A stretch of DNA of 64,000 bases, taken from contig NZ_JAAITI010000007.1 of NCBI RefSeq assembly GCF_013304735.1, positions 81,750 through 145,749 of the forward strand. Reading direction: 5' to 3'. Numbering within the stretch: the first letter of the stretch is position 1; each line of letters begins with the position of its first letter. Under the pieces are notes generated by a model that was not told the DNA's origin, did not search any database, and saw only the letters and a program-made list of their open reading frames with translations. Both the position numbers and the translations under genes were made by a program. Of this stretch, positions 27,722-36,537 are shown in pieces. Source of the DNA: Blautia luti (GTDB lineage: Bacteria; Bacillota; Clostridia; Lachnospirales; Lachnospiraceae).

Positions 27722-28992
27722 AATTTCACAAGTTCCTTATCAACCATATACTGAAGAGATTTCAGGATTCCAAGTTTAGCATGCTCCCAGGTAAGACCAC
27801 CCTGGAAATAAACAGCATAAGGTGGTTTCATAGGACCATCGGCAGAAAGCTCGATGGAAGAACCCTGGATGAAAGCACCTGCAGCCATGATGACCTGACT
27901 GTCATACCCTGGCATATCCCACGGTTCCGGTGTCACAAAACTGTCTACCGGTGCTGCAGCCTGGATACCCTGGCAGAATGCTACAAGACCTTCCGGTGTT
28001 CCAAGGGTGACTGCCTGGATGATATCCTGACGTGGTTCTGTACTGTTCGGTACTACCGGGAAACCAAGTTTTTCGTAAATGTTTGCCGCAAAAACAGCGC
28101 CTTTTAAAGCTCCTTTGGTAACCATCGGTGCAAGGAAAAATCCCTGGTACAGAGAACGGTTTACACCAAGAGTTGCACCGACTTCCATGCCCAGTCCCGG
28201 ACAGGTCATACGGTAGGAAGCATTTTCCACACAGTCTTTTCTTCCTGCGATATATCCGCCGATGGGGGCAAGGCCACCGCCTGGATTTTTGATCAGGGAA
28301 CCCACCATGATATCCGCACCTACATCACTTGGCTCGATGGTATCTACGAACTCTCCGTAGCAGTTATCTACCATACAGATCACATCCGGTTTGATTTTCT
28401 TTACAAAAGCGATCAGCTCACCGATCTGTTTTACAGAGAAAGAAGGACGGGTCTGATAGCCTTTGGAACGCTGAATGGTTACCAGTTTTGTTTTTTCATT
28501 GACTGCTTTTCTGATGTTTTCGTAATCAAAAGTGCCATCCTCAAGAAGATTTACCTGACGGTATTTTACACCATATTCTGTAAGAGAACCGTTGGACGGA
28601 CGGATTCCGATGACTTCTTCCAGGGTATCATATGGTTTTCCCACAGGGGAAAGAAGCTCATCGCCCGGGCGTAAGTTTCCAAATAATGCAATGGCAAGTG
28701 CGTGGGTTCCGCAGGTGATCTGCGGGCGGACCAGGCAGGCTTCTGTGTGGAACGTATCCGCATAGACCTGCTCCAGGGTTTCACGGCCAAGGTCATTGTA
28801 GCCATAACCGGAGGAAGCTCCGAAACATGCCTCACTGACACGGTTTTTCTGCATGGCATGGATAACCTTCATCTGGTTGTACTCTGCAGTTTTATCAAAT
28901 TTTTCAAAACGTTCTTTCAGGGAATCTTCTACAGTTTTACCAAAATCGTAAACCGCGGAAGAAATTCCAAGCTGTGCATATAATTCTTTCAT
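27718..28992 (-). CDS. PLP-dependent methionine gamma-lyase/aluminium-resistance family protein
   Basis: A 424-residue fold-type I PLP enzyme of the family called aluminium resistance or Met-gamma-lyase-like (YnbB in Bacillus). The PLP lysine lies in VGSLIKNPGGGLAPIGG and the cofactor Asp in MVDNCYGEF. Members resemble cystathionine-handling lyases, but the natural reaction is not settled. Two ATGs lie six bases apart; the second (28992) is better spaced from the AAGGA site. It sits 21 bases after the miaA stop and overlaps the flavoprotein gene, so it is probably read from the mutS-mutL-miaA transcript. Confidence 0.88.
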   Translation of the reverse strand: MKELYAQLGISSAVYDFGKTVEDSLKERFEKFDKTAEYNQMKVIHAMQKNRVSEACFGASSGYGYNDLGRETLEQVYADTFHTEACLVRPQITCGTHALAIALFGNLRPGDELLSPVGKPYDTLEEVIGIRPSNGSLTEYGVKYRQVNLLEDGTFDYENIRKAVNEKTKLVTIQRSKGYQTRPSFSVKQIGELIAFVKKIKPDVICMVDNCYGEFVDTIEPSDVGADIMVGSLIKNPGGGLAPIGGYIAGRKDCVENASYRMTCPGLGMEVGATLGVNRSLYQGFFLAPMVTKGALKGAVFAANIYEKLGFPVVPNSTEPRQDIIQAVTLGTPEGLVAFCQGIQAAAPVDSFVTPEPWDMPGYDSQVIMAAGAFIQGSSIELSADGPMKPPYAVYFQGGLTWEHAKLGILKSLQYMVDKELVKL

Positions 28993-29013
28993 GATCATTT
29001 TTCCTTTTTTATT

Positions 29014-29967
29014 TTATTTGGCAGGCAGGATTCCCTTTTCCCTGCATACAGAAAGCATGTAGGAAAGGATCCTGCTGTCATCGTAATCAAAGTTACCTTT
29101 ATCTACCCAGGTTACCTCGCCTTCTCTTCGGAACCAGGTAAGCTGGCGTTTGGCAAAATGTCTGGTGTCACGTTTCAGGATGCGGATGGCTTCCTCGTAA
29201 GGGTATTCTCCGTCCATCCAGTCCAGGATTTCTTTATAGCCCAGACCCTGCATGGAAACCATTCCTCTGTGACAGCCCATTTCGCGGAGTTTTTTTACTT
29301 CTTCCACCAGTCCGTTTTTCAGCATTTCATCCACTCTTGTGTCAATGCGTTCGTAGAGAAGGGGACGTGGTGCGTTCAGGACAAAATAGGCCAGGGCATA
29401 GGGGCTGGTATGCTCCTTCTGCTCTTCATTATGTTCGGAGATCCGGGTACCGTTCTGTTTATAAAATTCCAGGGCACGGATCACACGCTTGACATTGTTC
29501 TCATGGATATCTTCGGCTGATTTTGGATCAACCTTGGCAAGCATATCATGGAGAAAGGAAGGGCCTTTCTGTTTTGCCAGTTCTTCCAGCTCCCGTCGGT
29601 AATGGTCATCCTGGTTGGAACTGGTAAAATCAATATCTCTGGTTATGGACTGAATATAAAATCCGGTGCCACCTACCAGGATTGGGATCCGGCCTTTGGT
29701 GTAAATTTTATCCATAGCTTCTTTTGCCATCTGCTGAAAAAGAACGATATTAAAATCTTCTGTGGGCTCCAGTACATCCACCAGGTGATGGGGAACTCCA
29801 TCCATTTCTTCCGGTGTGATCTTGGCGGAACCGATATCCATGTGGCGGTAAACCTGCATGGAATCTGCAGAAATGATCTCTCCGTTTACTGCTTTTGCAA
29901 GGGCAATGGAAAGTTTTGTTTTCCCCACGGCAGTAGGTCCGGTAAGGACGATAAGAGGTTTTTTCAT
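29014..29967 (-). CDS. miaA: tRNA dimethylallyltransferase
   Basis: A 317-residue MiaA, which adds dimethylallyl to A37 of tRNAs reading UNN codons. Seen: P-loop GPTAVGKTKLS, the DSMQVYR motif, PHHLVDVLEP, GGTGFYIQS and the C-terminal RDTRHFAKRQLTWFR segment. It follows mutL by 27 bases, the order common in Firmicutes (mutS, mutL, miaA). Confidence 0.95.
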   Translation of the reverse strand: MKKPLIVLTGPTAVGKTKLSIALAKAVNGEIISADSMQVYRHMDIGSAKITPEEMDGVPHHLVDVLEPTEDFNIVLFQQMAKEAMDKIYTKGRIPILVGGTGFYIQSITRDIDFTSSNQDDHYRRELEELAKQKGPSFLHDMLAKVDPKSAEDIHENNVKRVIRALEFYKQNGTRISEHNEEQKEHTSPYALAYFVLNAPRPLLYERIDTRVDEMLKNGLVEEVKKLREMGCHRGMVSMQGLGYKEILDWMDGEYPYEEAIRILKRDTRHFAKRQLTWFRREGEVTWVDKGNFDYDDSRILSYMLSVCREKGILPAK

Positions 29968-29994
29968 AGATTTCCTCCGTTTATGATAGGTATC

Positions 29995-32106
29995 TTATAC
30001 GATACGTTTGAATTTTTTTTCAATCTCTGTCTTATTCATGGCAATGATGGTTGGCCTTCCATGAGGACAGTTATATGGATTTTCCAGTGTCAAAAGTTCA
30101 TCGATCAGCTTGTCTGCTTCCTGAGGTGACATGGAATGATTGCCTTTTACAGCAGCTTTGCAGGCCATAGTTGCAAGCCTTGCGGTAAACAGTTCAAATG
30201 CATCTTTGGAGCCGTCTGCGTTAAGATGGTCCAGCATTTCCAGGAACAGCTCTTCCTCTGTCATTCCCAGAAGACTGGATGGCACTGCACTGATACTGTA
30301 CTCTCTTCCGCCAAAAGGCTCGATCTCAAAACCGAAATCCCGGAAATACTTTTCGTTTGCTTTCAGAAGATTTTCTTCCTCAAGGCTAAGTGAAACGATC
30401 AGCGGCGGGCTTACATACTGGGACTGGATGTTCTGGGACTGAAACAGCTTTACGAATCGCTCATAATATACTTTTTCATGGGCTGCATGCTGGTCGATGA
30501 TATAAAAATTATCTTCGAACTGTACCAGCCAGTAGGTGTCAAACAGCTGTCCGATCAGCCTGTGGCGGCTTCTGGATTCAGGAGCAAGAAGCCGTTCTTC
30601 GAACAGTTCCAGCTGTTTTGGCTGTTCCTGTTCACGTGGCGTAACCGGCTCACTGCTTACCGAAGGAGGAGTCGATTCCGCAGGCTTTTCAGAGATCACT
30701 TCAGAATCCGCTGTTTCTGCAGCGGAATTCTCTTTTCTTCCGTCTTTCAGCGTTCCGGAAAACATTTCCTCTTCTTCTTTTGTAAAGGGCTGCGATCCAT
30801 ATACGGGATTTTCCTGCAGGGAATCCACATGCCTGTATTTATCAGTAGAAGAATCTGAAGAACTGTGAGCTGTTTTTGCTGAGCCATAGGAGACTGTACT
30901 ATTTGCCGGCTTACTGTAAGGCACAGATGTAACCGGGGATGTATGTACTTCAGAAGCTGGTGGTGTAATATGGGAAGATATATTTGCGGTCCGGTTCTGG
31001 TGGCCGTACATCTCCTGCCGCCGTTTTACCTCAAAAGGCTCCGGAACATTTCCTGGCTTCATCTGCTCGTTGTGTGATGTCGGTTCGTCTTTTCCAACAG
31101 ATACCTGCGGAATCAGTTCTCTGTGGGTTACAGCCTTGCGGACAGTTTCATAAATGGCTGTATAAACTTCCGTCTCTCTGGCAAAACGCACTTCTCTTTT
31201 TGCTGGATGCACATTGACATCCAGGTCATTGCCATCCATTTCAATCCGGAGGGAAACAAACGGAAATTTATGCTGCATGACAAAGCCTTTATATCCATCC
31301 TCAATAGCCTTGGTAATAATCTTGTTTTTTACATACCGGCCATTGATATAATAATTTTCAAAAGTACGGTTTCCTCTGGAAATCTCCGGCTTTCCTACAA
31401 ATCCCTCGATCTTCATGAAATCATTTTCGTAGGAAACTTCCAGAAGCGCTTTGGCGATATCCCGTCCGTAAACACTGTAGATCACATCTTTTACACTGTA
31501 GTTTCCGGAACTTGACAGTTTCACCTGACGGTTCTGAATATATTTAAAGGAAATTTCCGGATGTGAAAGTGCCAGCTGTTCCATCAAAGTGTTGATGTAA
31601 CCGGCTTCTGTCATGTCGGATTTCAGAAATTTGCTTCTTGCAGGTGTGTTGTAAAAAAGATTCCGGATCAGGAAGGTGGTTCCTTCCGGTGCGCCCATCT
31701 CCTCCAGAGACTGTTCTTTTCCTCCTTCGATCACATAGCGGGTACCACTGATGGCGGAAGGTGTTTTTGTGATCAGTTCCACCTGGGAGACGGCGGCAAT
31801 ACTGGAAAGAGCCTCGCCACGAAAGCCCAGGGAGGCGATGTGTGTCAGGTCTTCTACTTTTTCAATCTTGCTTGTAGCATGTCGGAGAAAAGCAAGAGGA
31901 ACCTGTTCTGCTTCCATTCCGGAACCGTTATCTGTGATTCGGATCAGCTTTTTTCCGCCATCTGTGATCTCTACTGTGATGGCGGTAGCTCCTGCGTCAA
32001 TAGCGTTTTCCACAAGTTCTTTTACAACAGAAGATGGCCGTTCTACAACTTCTCCTGCCGCGATCTTATCAATGGTATTTTGGTCTAAAACTGCAATTTT
32101 TCTCAA
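29995..32106 (-). CDS. mutL: DNA mismatch repair protein MutL (endonuclease type)
   Basis: A 703-residue MutL. The N-terminal GHKL ATPase shows ELVENAIDAG, DNGSGM and GFRGEALSSIAAV. A long Ser/Thr/Pro-rich linker (about residues 355-500) joins the C-terminal dimerisation domain. That domain has the nicking-endonuclease motif DQHAAHEKVYYERF, an ACKAAVKGN segment and CPHGRPT, so this MutL should cut the strand itself, as in bacteria without MutH. A QLELFEE segment in the linker resembles a sliding-clamp-binding motif. It starts four bases after mutS. Confidence 0.95.
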   Translation of the reverse strand: MRKIAVLDQNTIDKIAAGEVVERPSSVVKELVENAIDAGATAITVEITDGGKKLIRITDNGSGMEAEQVPLAFLRHATSKIEKVEDLTHIASLGFRGEALSSIAAVSQVELITKTPSAISGTRYVIEGGKEQSLEEMGAPEGTTFLIRNLFYNTPARSKFLKSDMTEAGYINTLMEQLALSHPEISFKYIQNRQVKLSSSGNYSVKDVIYSVYGRDIAKALLEVSYENDFMKIEGFVGKPEISRGNRTFENYYINGRYVKNKIITKAIEDGYKGFVMQHKFPFVSLRIEMDGNDLDVNVHPAKREVRFARETEVYTAIYETVRKAVTHRELIPQVSVGKDEPTSHNEQMKPGNVPEPFEVKRRQEMYGHQNRTANISSHITPPASEVHTSPVTSVPYSKPANSTVSYGSAKTAHSSSDSSTDKYRHVDSLQENPVYGSQPFTKEEEEMFSGTLKDGRKENSAAETADSEVISEKPAESTPPSVSSEPVTPREQEQPKQLELFEERLLAPESRSRHRLIGQLFDTYWLVQFEDNFYIIDQHAAHEKVYYERFVKLFQSQNIQSQYVSPPLIVSLSLEEENLLKANEKYFRDFGFEIEPFGGREYSISAVPSSLLGMTEEELFLEMLDHLNADGSKDAFELFTARLATMACKAAVKGNHSMSPQEADKLIDELLTLENPYNCPHGRPTIIAMNKTEIEKKFKRIV

Positions 32107-32110
32107 GGGA

Positions 32111-34855
32111 TCACCACCGGTTCTTTATTTTGTTCTGCAGGTTATAGAGAATATTCAAAGCTTCCATAGGAGTCAGATTGCCAATCTCCAGGCCTTTGAT
32201 CTCTTCAATGATATCATTATCCTGCACCGTGTCAAAGAGTGACATCTGTGCCATATCCACCTGGTCATAGGTGATCTTCTGCTTTTTCTTCGGGGCAGTC
32301 AGATCTTTTACCGCTGCGGTGATATCTGCGTCACTGAGCTCTTCCACCAGTTCCTTGGCACGCTGGATCACGGAATCCGGAACACCGGCAAGCTTGGCTA
32401 CCTGGATACCATAACTCTTATCAGCGCCGCCTTTTACGATCTTACGCAGAAATACGATATCGTCGCCTTTTTCTTTGACAGCAATACAGTAGTTGTTGAC
32501 ACCGGAAAGTTTTCCCTCCAGCTCGGTAAGCTCATGATAGTGAGTTGCAAATAAGGTCTTGGCACCACAGAGCTTGGTGTTGCTAATGTGTTCAATTACT
32601 GCCCAGGCAATGGAGAGACCGTCAAAGGTACTGGTTCCACGTCCGATCTCATCCAGGATCAGAAGGCTTCGGGAAGTGGCATTGCGAAGAATGTTGGCAA
32701 CTTCTGTCATCTCCACCATAAAGGTACTCTGTCCGCTTGCAAGGTCATCGGATGCGCCCACACGGGTGAAAATCCGGTCAACCACACCGATGTTTGCACT
32801 GTCTGCCGGAACAAAGCTTCCTATCTGTGCCATCAGTACGATCAGGGCTGTCTGGCGCATGTATGTGGATTTTCCGGCCATGTTCGGTCCTGTGATAATG
32901 GAGATCCGTTTTTTGTGGTTGTCAAGATAGGTATCGTTTGGAATGAACATATCATTTTCGATCATTTGCTCCACAACCGGATGACGGCCGTTTCGGATAT
33001 CAATGATGCCTGTTTCATTGATCTTCGGGCGGACAAAATTATTTCTCTGTGCAACCAGTGCAAGGGAGGCAAAAACATCCAGTGCAGCCACCGCTTTTGC
33101 AGTACGCTGGATACGGACAACTTCCGCTCCAACCTGATCACGGATATTGGAAAACAGCTCAAATTCCAGCGCATAAAGCTTATCTTCGGCTCCCAGGATC
33201 AGATCTTCCAGATCTTTCAGCTCCTGAGTGATGTAACGTTCTGCGTTGGTAAGGGTCTGTTTGCGGATATAATCTTCTGGCACAAGATCTTTGAAAGTAT
33301 TGGTAACTTCCAGAGAATATCCAAATACACGATTGTACTTGATTTTCAGGCTTTTGATTCCGGTACGTTCCCTCTCCCTTGCTTCCAACTCAGAGAGCCA
33401 TTTTTTTCCATCGGTCCGGGAGCGGCGGAATTTGTCTACATCTTCGTTATATCCTTCCCGGATAATACCACCGTCTTTCTGGGCAAGGGGCGGATCATCG
33501 GTGATGGAATTACGGATTAGAGCAGTAATATCTGTCAGTGGATCCATATCTTCATTGATTTTAGTAAGCAGTGGAGACTTAAAATCGGAAAGAATCTGTT
33601 TTATATAAGGAAGCATTTCCAGGGAAGAGGCAAAAGAAACCAGATCTCTCGGATTGGCGGATTTGTAACTGATACGGCTGATCAGACGTTCCAGGTCATA
33701 GATCGGATTTAAGTATTCCCGGATCTCATCCCGTTCCATAGGTCGGGCATTCAGTTCTTCCAGGGCACCCAGTCTCTTTTCGATTTCCTCTGCATCGATC
33801 AGTGGCTGCTCCACATAAGACCGAAGTGTTCTGGCTCCCATAGCTGTTTTGGTCTTGTCCAGTACCCAGAGAAGAGAACCTCTTTTCTGTTTTTCGCGCA
33901 TGGTTTCCACAAGCTCCAGATTACGACGACTGGAGCTGTCGATAAGCATGTATTTCTCGGCAGAGTAAGGGCGGATACTTGCCATATGGGAAAGTGCTGT
34001 TTTCTGTGTTTCTTTCAGGTACAGAAACAGTGCACCGGAAGCAATGATCCCGCTGTCGTAGTCACCGATTCCCAGTCCCTCAAGATTTCCCACATGAAAA
34101 TGTTCTTTTAGAGTTTTCTGACACAGCTGATCGTCAAAGTACCAGGGATCCAGGGCGAATACGCAGATTCCAAGGCGTCCTTTCAGATCCTCCACATCCA
34201 CACCACTTAAAAGAAACGCATCGTTGCAAATGATCTCCGCAGGTGTGAATTTATTGATTTCATCCAGAAGTTTCTGAGGCTTATCCAGCTCTGTGAGAAA
34301 GCAGTCACCAGTTGTGATATCTGCAATGGCACAGCCAAAATGATCTCCGATGGAGACAATGGACATCAGATAATTGTTTTTGGACTCGTCCAGTGACATG
34401 GCATCCAGTGTGGTTCCCGGTGTGACAATACGGACAACTTCACGTTTTACAAGACCCTTGGCTTTTTTCGGATCTTCTACCTGTTCACAGATGGCAACTT
34501 TATAACCTTTTTCAATCAATCGGTTGATATAAGTTTCCGCAGCATGAAAAGGAACGCCACACATGGGCGCTCTCTCTTCCAGTCCACAGTCTTTTCCGGT
34601 AAGTGTAATCTCCAGTTCCTTGGATGCAGTCAGTGCATCCTCAAAGAACATTTCATAAAAATCGCCCAGACGGTAAAAAAGGATACAGTCGCTGTATTCT
34701 TCTTTGGTCTTTACGTATTCTTTCATCATTGGTGATAATACACTAATATCCTCCGGAAACCCAGTGTTTATGCGGCTTTTAGAAGTTCCAGGTGTTGATT
34801 TGACCACATTATTACGATAGTTTTTTCCCTCGTTAGTGTTTTTGTCTATACTCAA
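32111..34855 (-). CDS. mutS: DNA mismatch recognition protein MutS
   Basis: A 914-residue MutS. The mismatch-reading motif GDFYEMFFEDA (Phe-x-Glu) is in the N-terminal domain, and the ATPase has Walker A GPNMAGKSTYMRQ, the DEIGRGTSTFDG segment and ATHYHEL. A C-terminal QMSLFD is a likely clamp-binding motif. The first 40 residues (MSIDKNTNEGKNYRNN...) are not part of the usual fold, which begins near LSPMMKEYVKTKEEY. The start is a TTG at 34855 with an AGAGAGG site nine bases away. Its 5' end lies only 43 bases from the integrase stop, so the acquired element abuts it and may have replaced its original promoter and first codons. Confidence 0.95.
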   Translation of the reverse strand: MSIDKNTNEGKNYRNNVVKSTPGTSKSRINTGFPEDISVLSPMMKEYVKTKEEYSDCILFYRLGDFYEMFFEDALTASKELEITLTGKDCGLEERAPMCGVPFHAAETYINRLIEKGYKVAICEQVEDPKKAKGLVKREVVRIVTPGTTLDAMSLDESKNNYLMSIVSIGDHFGCAIADITTGDCFLTELDKPQKLLDEINKFTPAEIICNDAFLLSGVDVEDLKGRLGICVFALDPWYFDDQLCQKTLKEHFHVGNLEGLGIGDYDSGIIASGALFLYLKETQKTALSHMASIRPYSAEKYMLIDSSSRRNLELVETMREKQKRGSLLWVLDKTKTAMGARTLRSYVEQPLIDAEEIEKRLGALEELNARPMERDEIREYLNPIYDLERLISRISYKSANPRDLVSFASSLEMLPYIKQILSDFKSPLLTKINEDMDPLTDITALIRNSITDDPPLAQKDGGIIREGYNEDVDKFRRSRTDGKKWLSELEARERERTGIKSLKIKYNRVFGYSLEVTNTFKDLVPEDYIRKQTLTNAERYITQELKDLEDLILGAEDKLYALEFELFSNIRDQVGAEVVRIQRTAKAVAALDVFASLALVAQRNNFVRPKINETGIIDIRNGRHPVVEQMIENDMFIPNDTYLDNHKKRISIITGPNMAGKSTYMRQTALIVLMAQIGSFVPADSANIGVVDRIFTRVGASDDLASGQSTFMVEMTEVANILRNATSRSLLILDEIGRGTSTFDGLSIAWAVIEHISNTKLCGAKTLFATHYHELTELEGKLSGVNNYCIAVKEKGDDIVFLRKIVKGGADKSYGIQVAKLAGVPDSVIQRAKELVEELSDADITAAVKDLTAPKKKQKITYDQVDMAQMSLFDTVQDNDIIEEIKGLEIGNLTPMEALNILYNLQNKIKNRW

Positions 34856-34897
34856 GTATTTAAACCTCTCTTTAAAATTTTATCTCCATTTGCAAAA

Positions 34898-36175
34898 TCA
34901 GGTTTCTGTTCCGTATTTTTGAATATACAGTTCGTATTCGTCATCTATATGTTCTTCTTCAATGTGTGTATAATAATTAGTCATTTTTTCATCAGAGTGT
35001 CCAGCTATTTTCTTTACTGTAGCGGCATCCATTCCCGATTGAATGCATCTTGTTACAAAAGTATGACGGAAAATATGAGGATGAACATCCATTAAATTCG
35101 GATCTCTGTTCTCTTTTTCTGCCAGAGCAATTTCATGTTTATTAACAATCCCAACAATCCGCCTGCATTCTGTTTGAGCTGATGATGGAAGATAACTTCT
35201 TCCTGAAGATGTTGTAAAAATCAGACCGGGATATTTTTTTAAAAGTATATTTGGTTTTCCCCAGTTTTTCCCCAGTTTTTCTTTATCACGATCCTGTTTT
35301 TCCTTCCAGCTCATAAAAGCAGCAATCACTGCATCCGTTAATGGAACCTTTCTATTGCTGGCACTTTTCTTTGGTGTTGTAATCTGAATAGTAGAATACC
35401 TTTCAGGAAGTTCATTTCCTTTCGAATCATAATATTTTGTAACTCTGTTTAAGGTTTTATATACACGAAGCTTTTCATGCTTAAAGTCAAGATCACACCA
35501 TTCTAGGGCAAGTGCTTCCCCTATACGTAATCCTGTATGAAGAAGAATAAAAAAGAGTTCATAATACCGGGTATTCTTGCAGCTCTCAAGGAAACGATGA
35601 GTGTCATATATACTAAGACATTTTTCATCTTCTTGTTCCTGCATTATCTTCTCATCAGGTATTTCACCCGGTTCTTCTTTAGGCAGTTTAATATCGGCTA
35701 CGGGATCTATGGGTATCATTTTTCCACCATATGCCTTTTTGAAAAGCTGACGGACTACACTTAATGATTGTATTACCGTTGTACGTGCATATCCTTCTTC
35801 TTCGAGTCCCTTTATCATGTCAAGAATATGTGTTGGACGGACCTCTATTAACCTCATGTAACCAATATATTCTCTTACTCGCTCAAAACCATTTACATAG
35901 TTACTTAAAGTGGTTGCTTTAACAGAATGCACCACATAAATAAGCATCCATTTTTCATACCACTTTGAAACAGAAATTCTAGGATCATATCCTGCAATTC
36001 CGGGGGAAACATTAGCAAGGTAGGCATTTCTTTCTTTTTTTAGATGTTGTAAATTTGTACCATAAATTGAAAACGTTTTTCCTGTACCGCGAACGAAAAT
36101 TCTGGCCTCATATCGTCCATCTTTTCTTTGATATAATCCTTTTCCTAATTCTTTACCCTTTAAGTTTTTGCCCAT
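34898..36175 (-). CDS. Tn916-family tyrosine integrase
   Basis: A 425-residue tyrosine recombinase that inserts and excises the element. An arm-binding N-terminal domain (LGKGLYQRKDGRYEARIFV) resembles Tn916 Int; a core-binding SAM-like domain spans about 70-160. Catalytic residues are the first Arg in HTGLRIGEALAL (about 217), a Lys after the KTLNR region, HIFRHTF (His 367, Arg 370), the AGHSD His (about 393) and the Tyr in TNYYTH (401 or 402). The longest frame begins at a GTG with no ribosome site; the ATG at 36175 gives the Tn916-like N-terminus. Its stop is 43 bases from the mutS start. Confidence 0.92.
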   Translation of the reverse strand: MGKNLKGKELGKGLYQRKDGRYEARIFVRGTGKTFSIYGTNLQHLKKERNAYLANVSPGIAGYDPRISVSKWYEKWMLIYVVHSVKATTLSNYVNGFERVREYIGYMRLIEVRPTHILDMIKGLEEEGYARTTVIQSLSVVRQLFKKAYGGKMIPIDPVADIKLPKEEPGEIPDEKIMQEQEDEKCLSIYDTHRFLESCKNTRYYELFFILLHTGLRIGEALALEWCDLDFKHEKLRVYKTLNRVTKYYDSKGNELPERYSTIQITTPKKSASNRKVPLTDAVIAAFMSWKEKQDRDKEKLGKNWGKPNILLKKYPGLIFTTSSGRSYLPSSAQTECRRIVGIVNKHEIALAEKENRDPNLMDVHPHIFRHTFVTRCIQSGMDAATVKKIAGHSDEKMTNYYTHIEEEHIDDEYELYIQKYGTET

Positions 36176-36245
36176 AACACCACCATCCTTTCTGATGATA
36201 ATGCATGGCACTGGATATATATTTTAGCACAACAAAAAAAAGCTT

Positions 36246-36500
36246 TCAAGACTGCCGATCTATCCATTTTTGAAATTTTTTCTTATCAATCAGTGTTCTG
36301 CGCCCAATCCGTACCATGAAACAGTTTTCATTCATCAACGATCTCATTGTTTTCTCAGAAAGTCCTGTAAGCTCACAGGCTTCTTTAACGGATATAAGAA
36401 TTTTATCGTTATTTGCTTCCGGCTGTGTTTTTTTTCGCAACATATATAACCGGTCAATATCTGCAGGCAGATGATATTGACCGTTCCTCCTCTCTATCAT
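36246..36500 (-). CDS. Excisionase (Tn916 Xis-like)
   Basis: An 84-residue protein. The C-terminal 55 residues are a winged-helix DNA-binding domain of the excisionase type: ILISVKEACELTGLSEKTMRSLMN, then VRIGRRTLIDKKKFQKWID. Excisionases bend DNA at the element ends and steer the integrase to excision. The first ATG has no ribosome site of its own, and codons 3-5 contain a GGAGG that would suit a start further in; a perfect inverted repeat covers codons 6-16. The true start may therefore be the ATG near 36440 (MLRKKTQPEA), with the upstream part acting as leader. Confidence 0.82.
   Translation of the reverse strand: MIERRNGQYHLPADIDRLYMLRKKTQPEANNDKILISVKEACELTGLSEKTMRSLMNENCFMVRIGRRTLIDKKKFQKWIDRQS
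36451..36483. repeat. Perfect 11-base inverted repeat over the xis 5' end
   Basis: CGGTCAATATC and GATATTGACCG are separated by 11 bases that themselves contain CTGCAGGCAG. It could be a hairpin controlling xis translation or a binding site for the element's own proteins. Confidence 0.7.
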
Positions 36501-36537
36501 ATAAATTCCAAAAAAGGCTGCCTGCTGGCCTTATAGG

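Noticed and set aside
34856..34897. An att direct repeat of the element
   Set aside because: AT-rich matches of a few bases occur but the partner end is outside the window, so no core can be defined.
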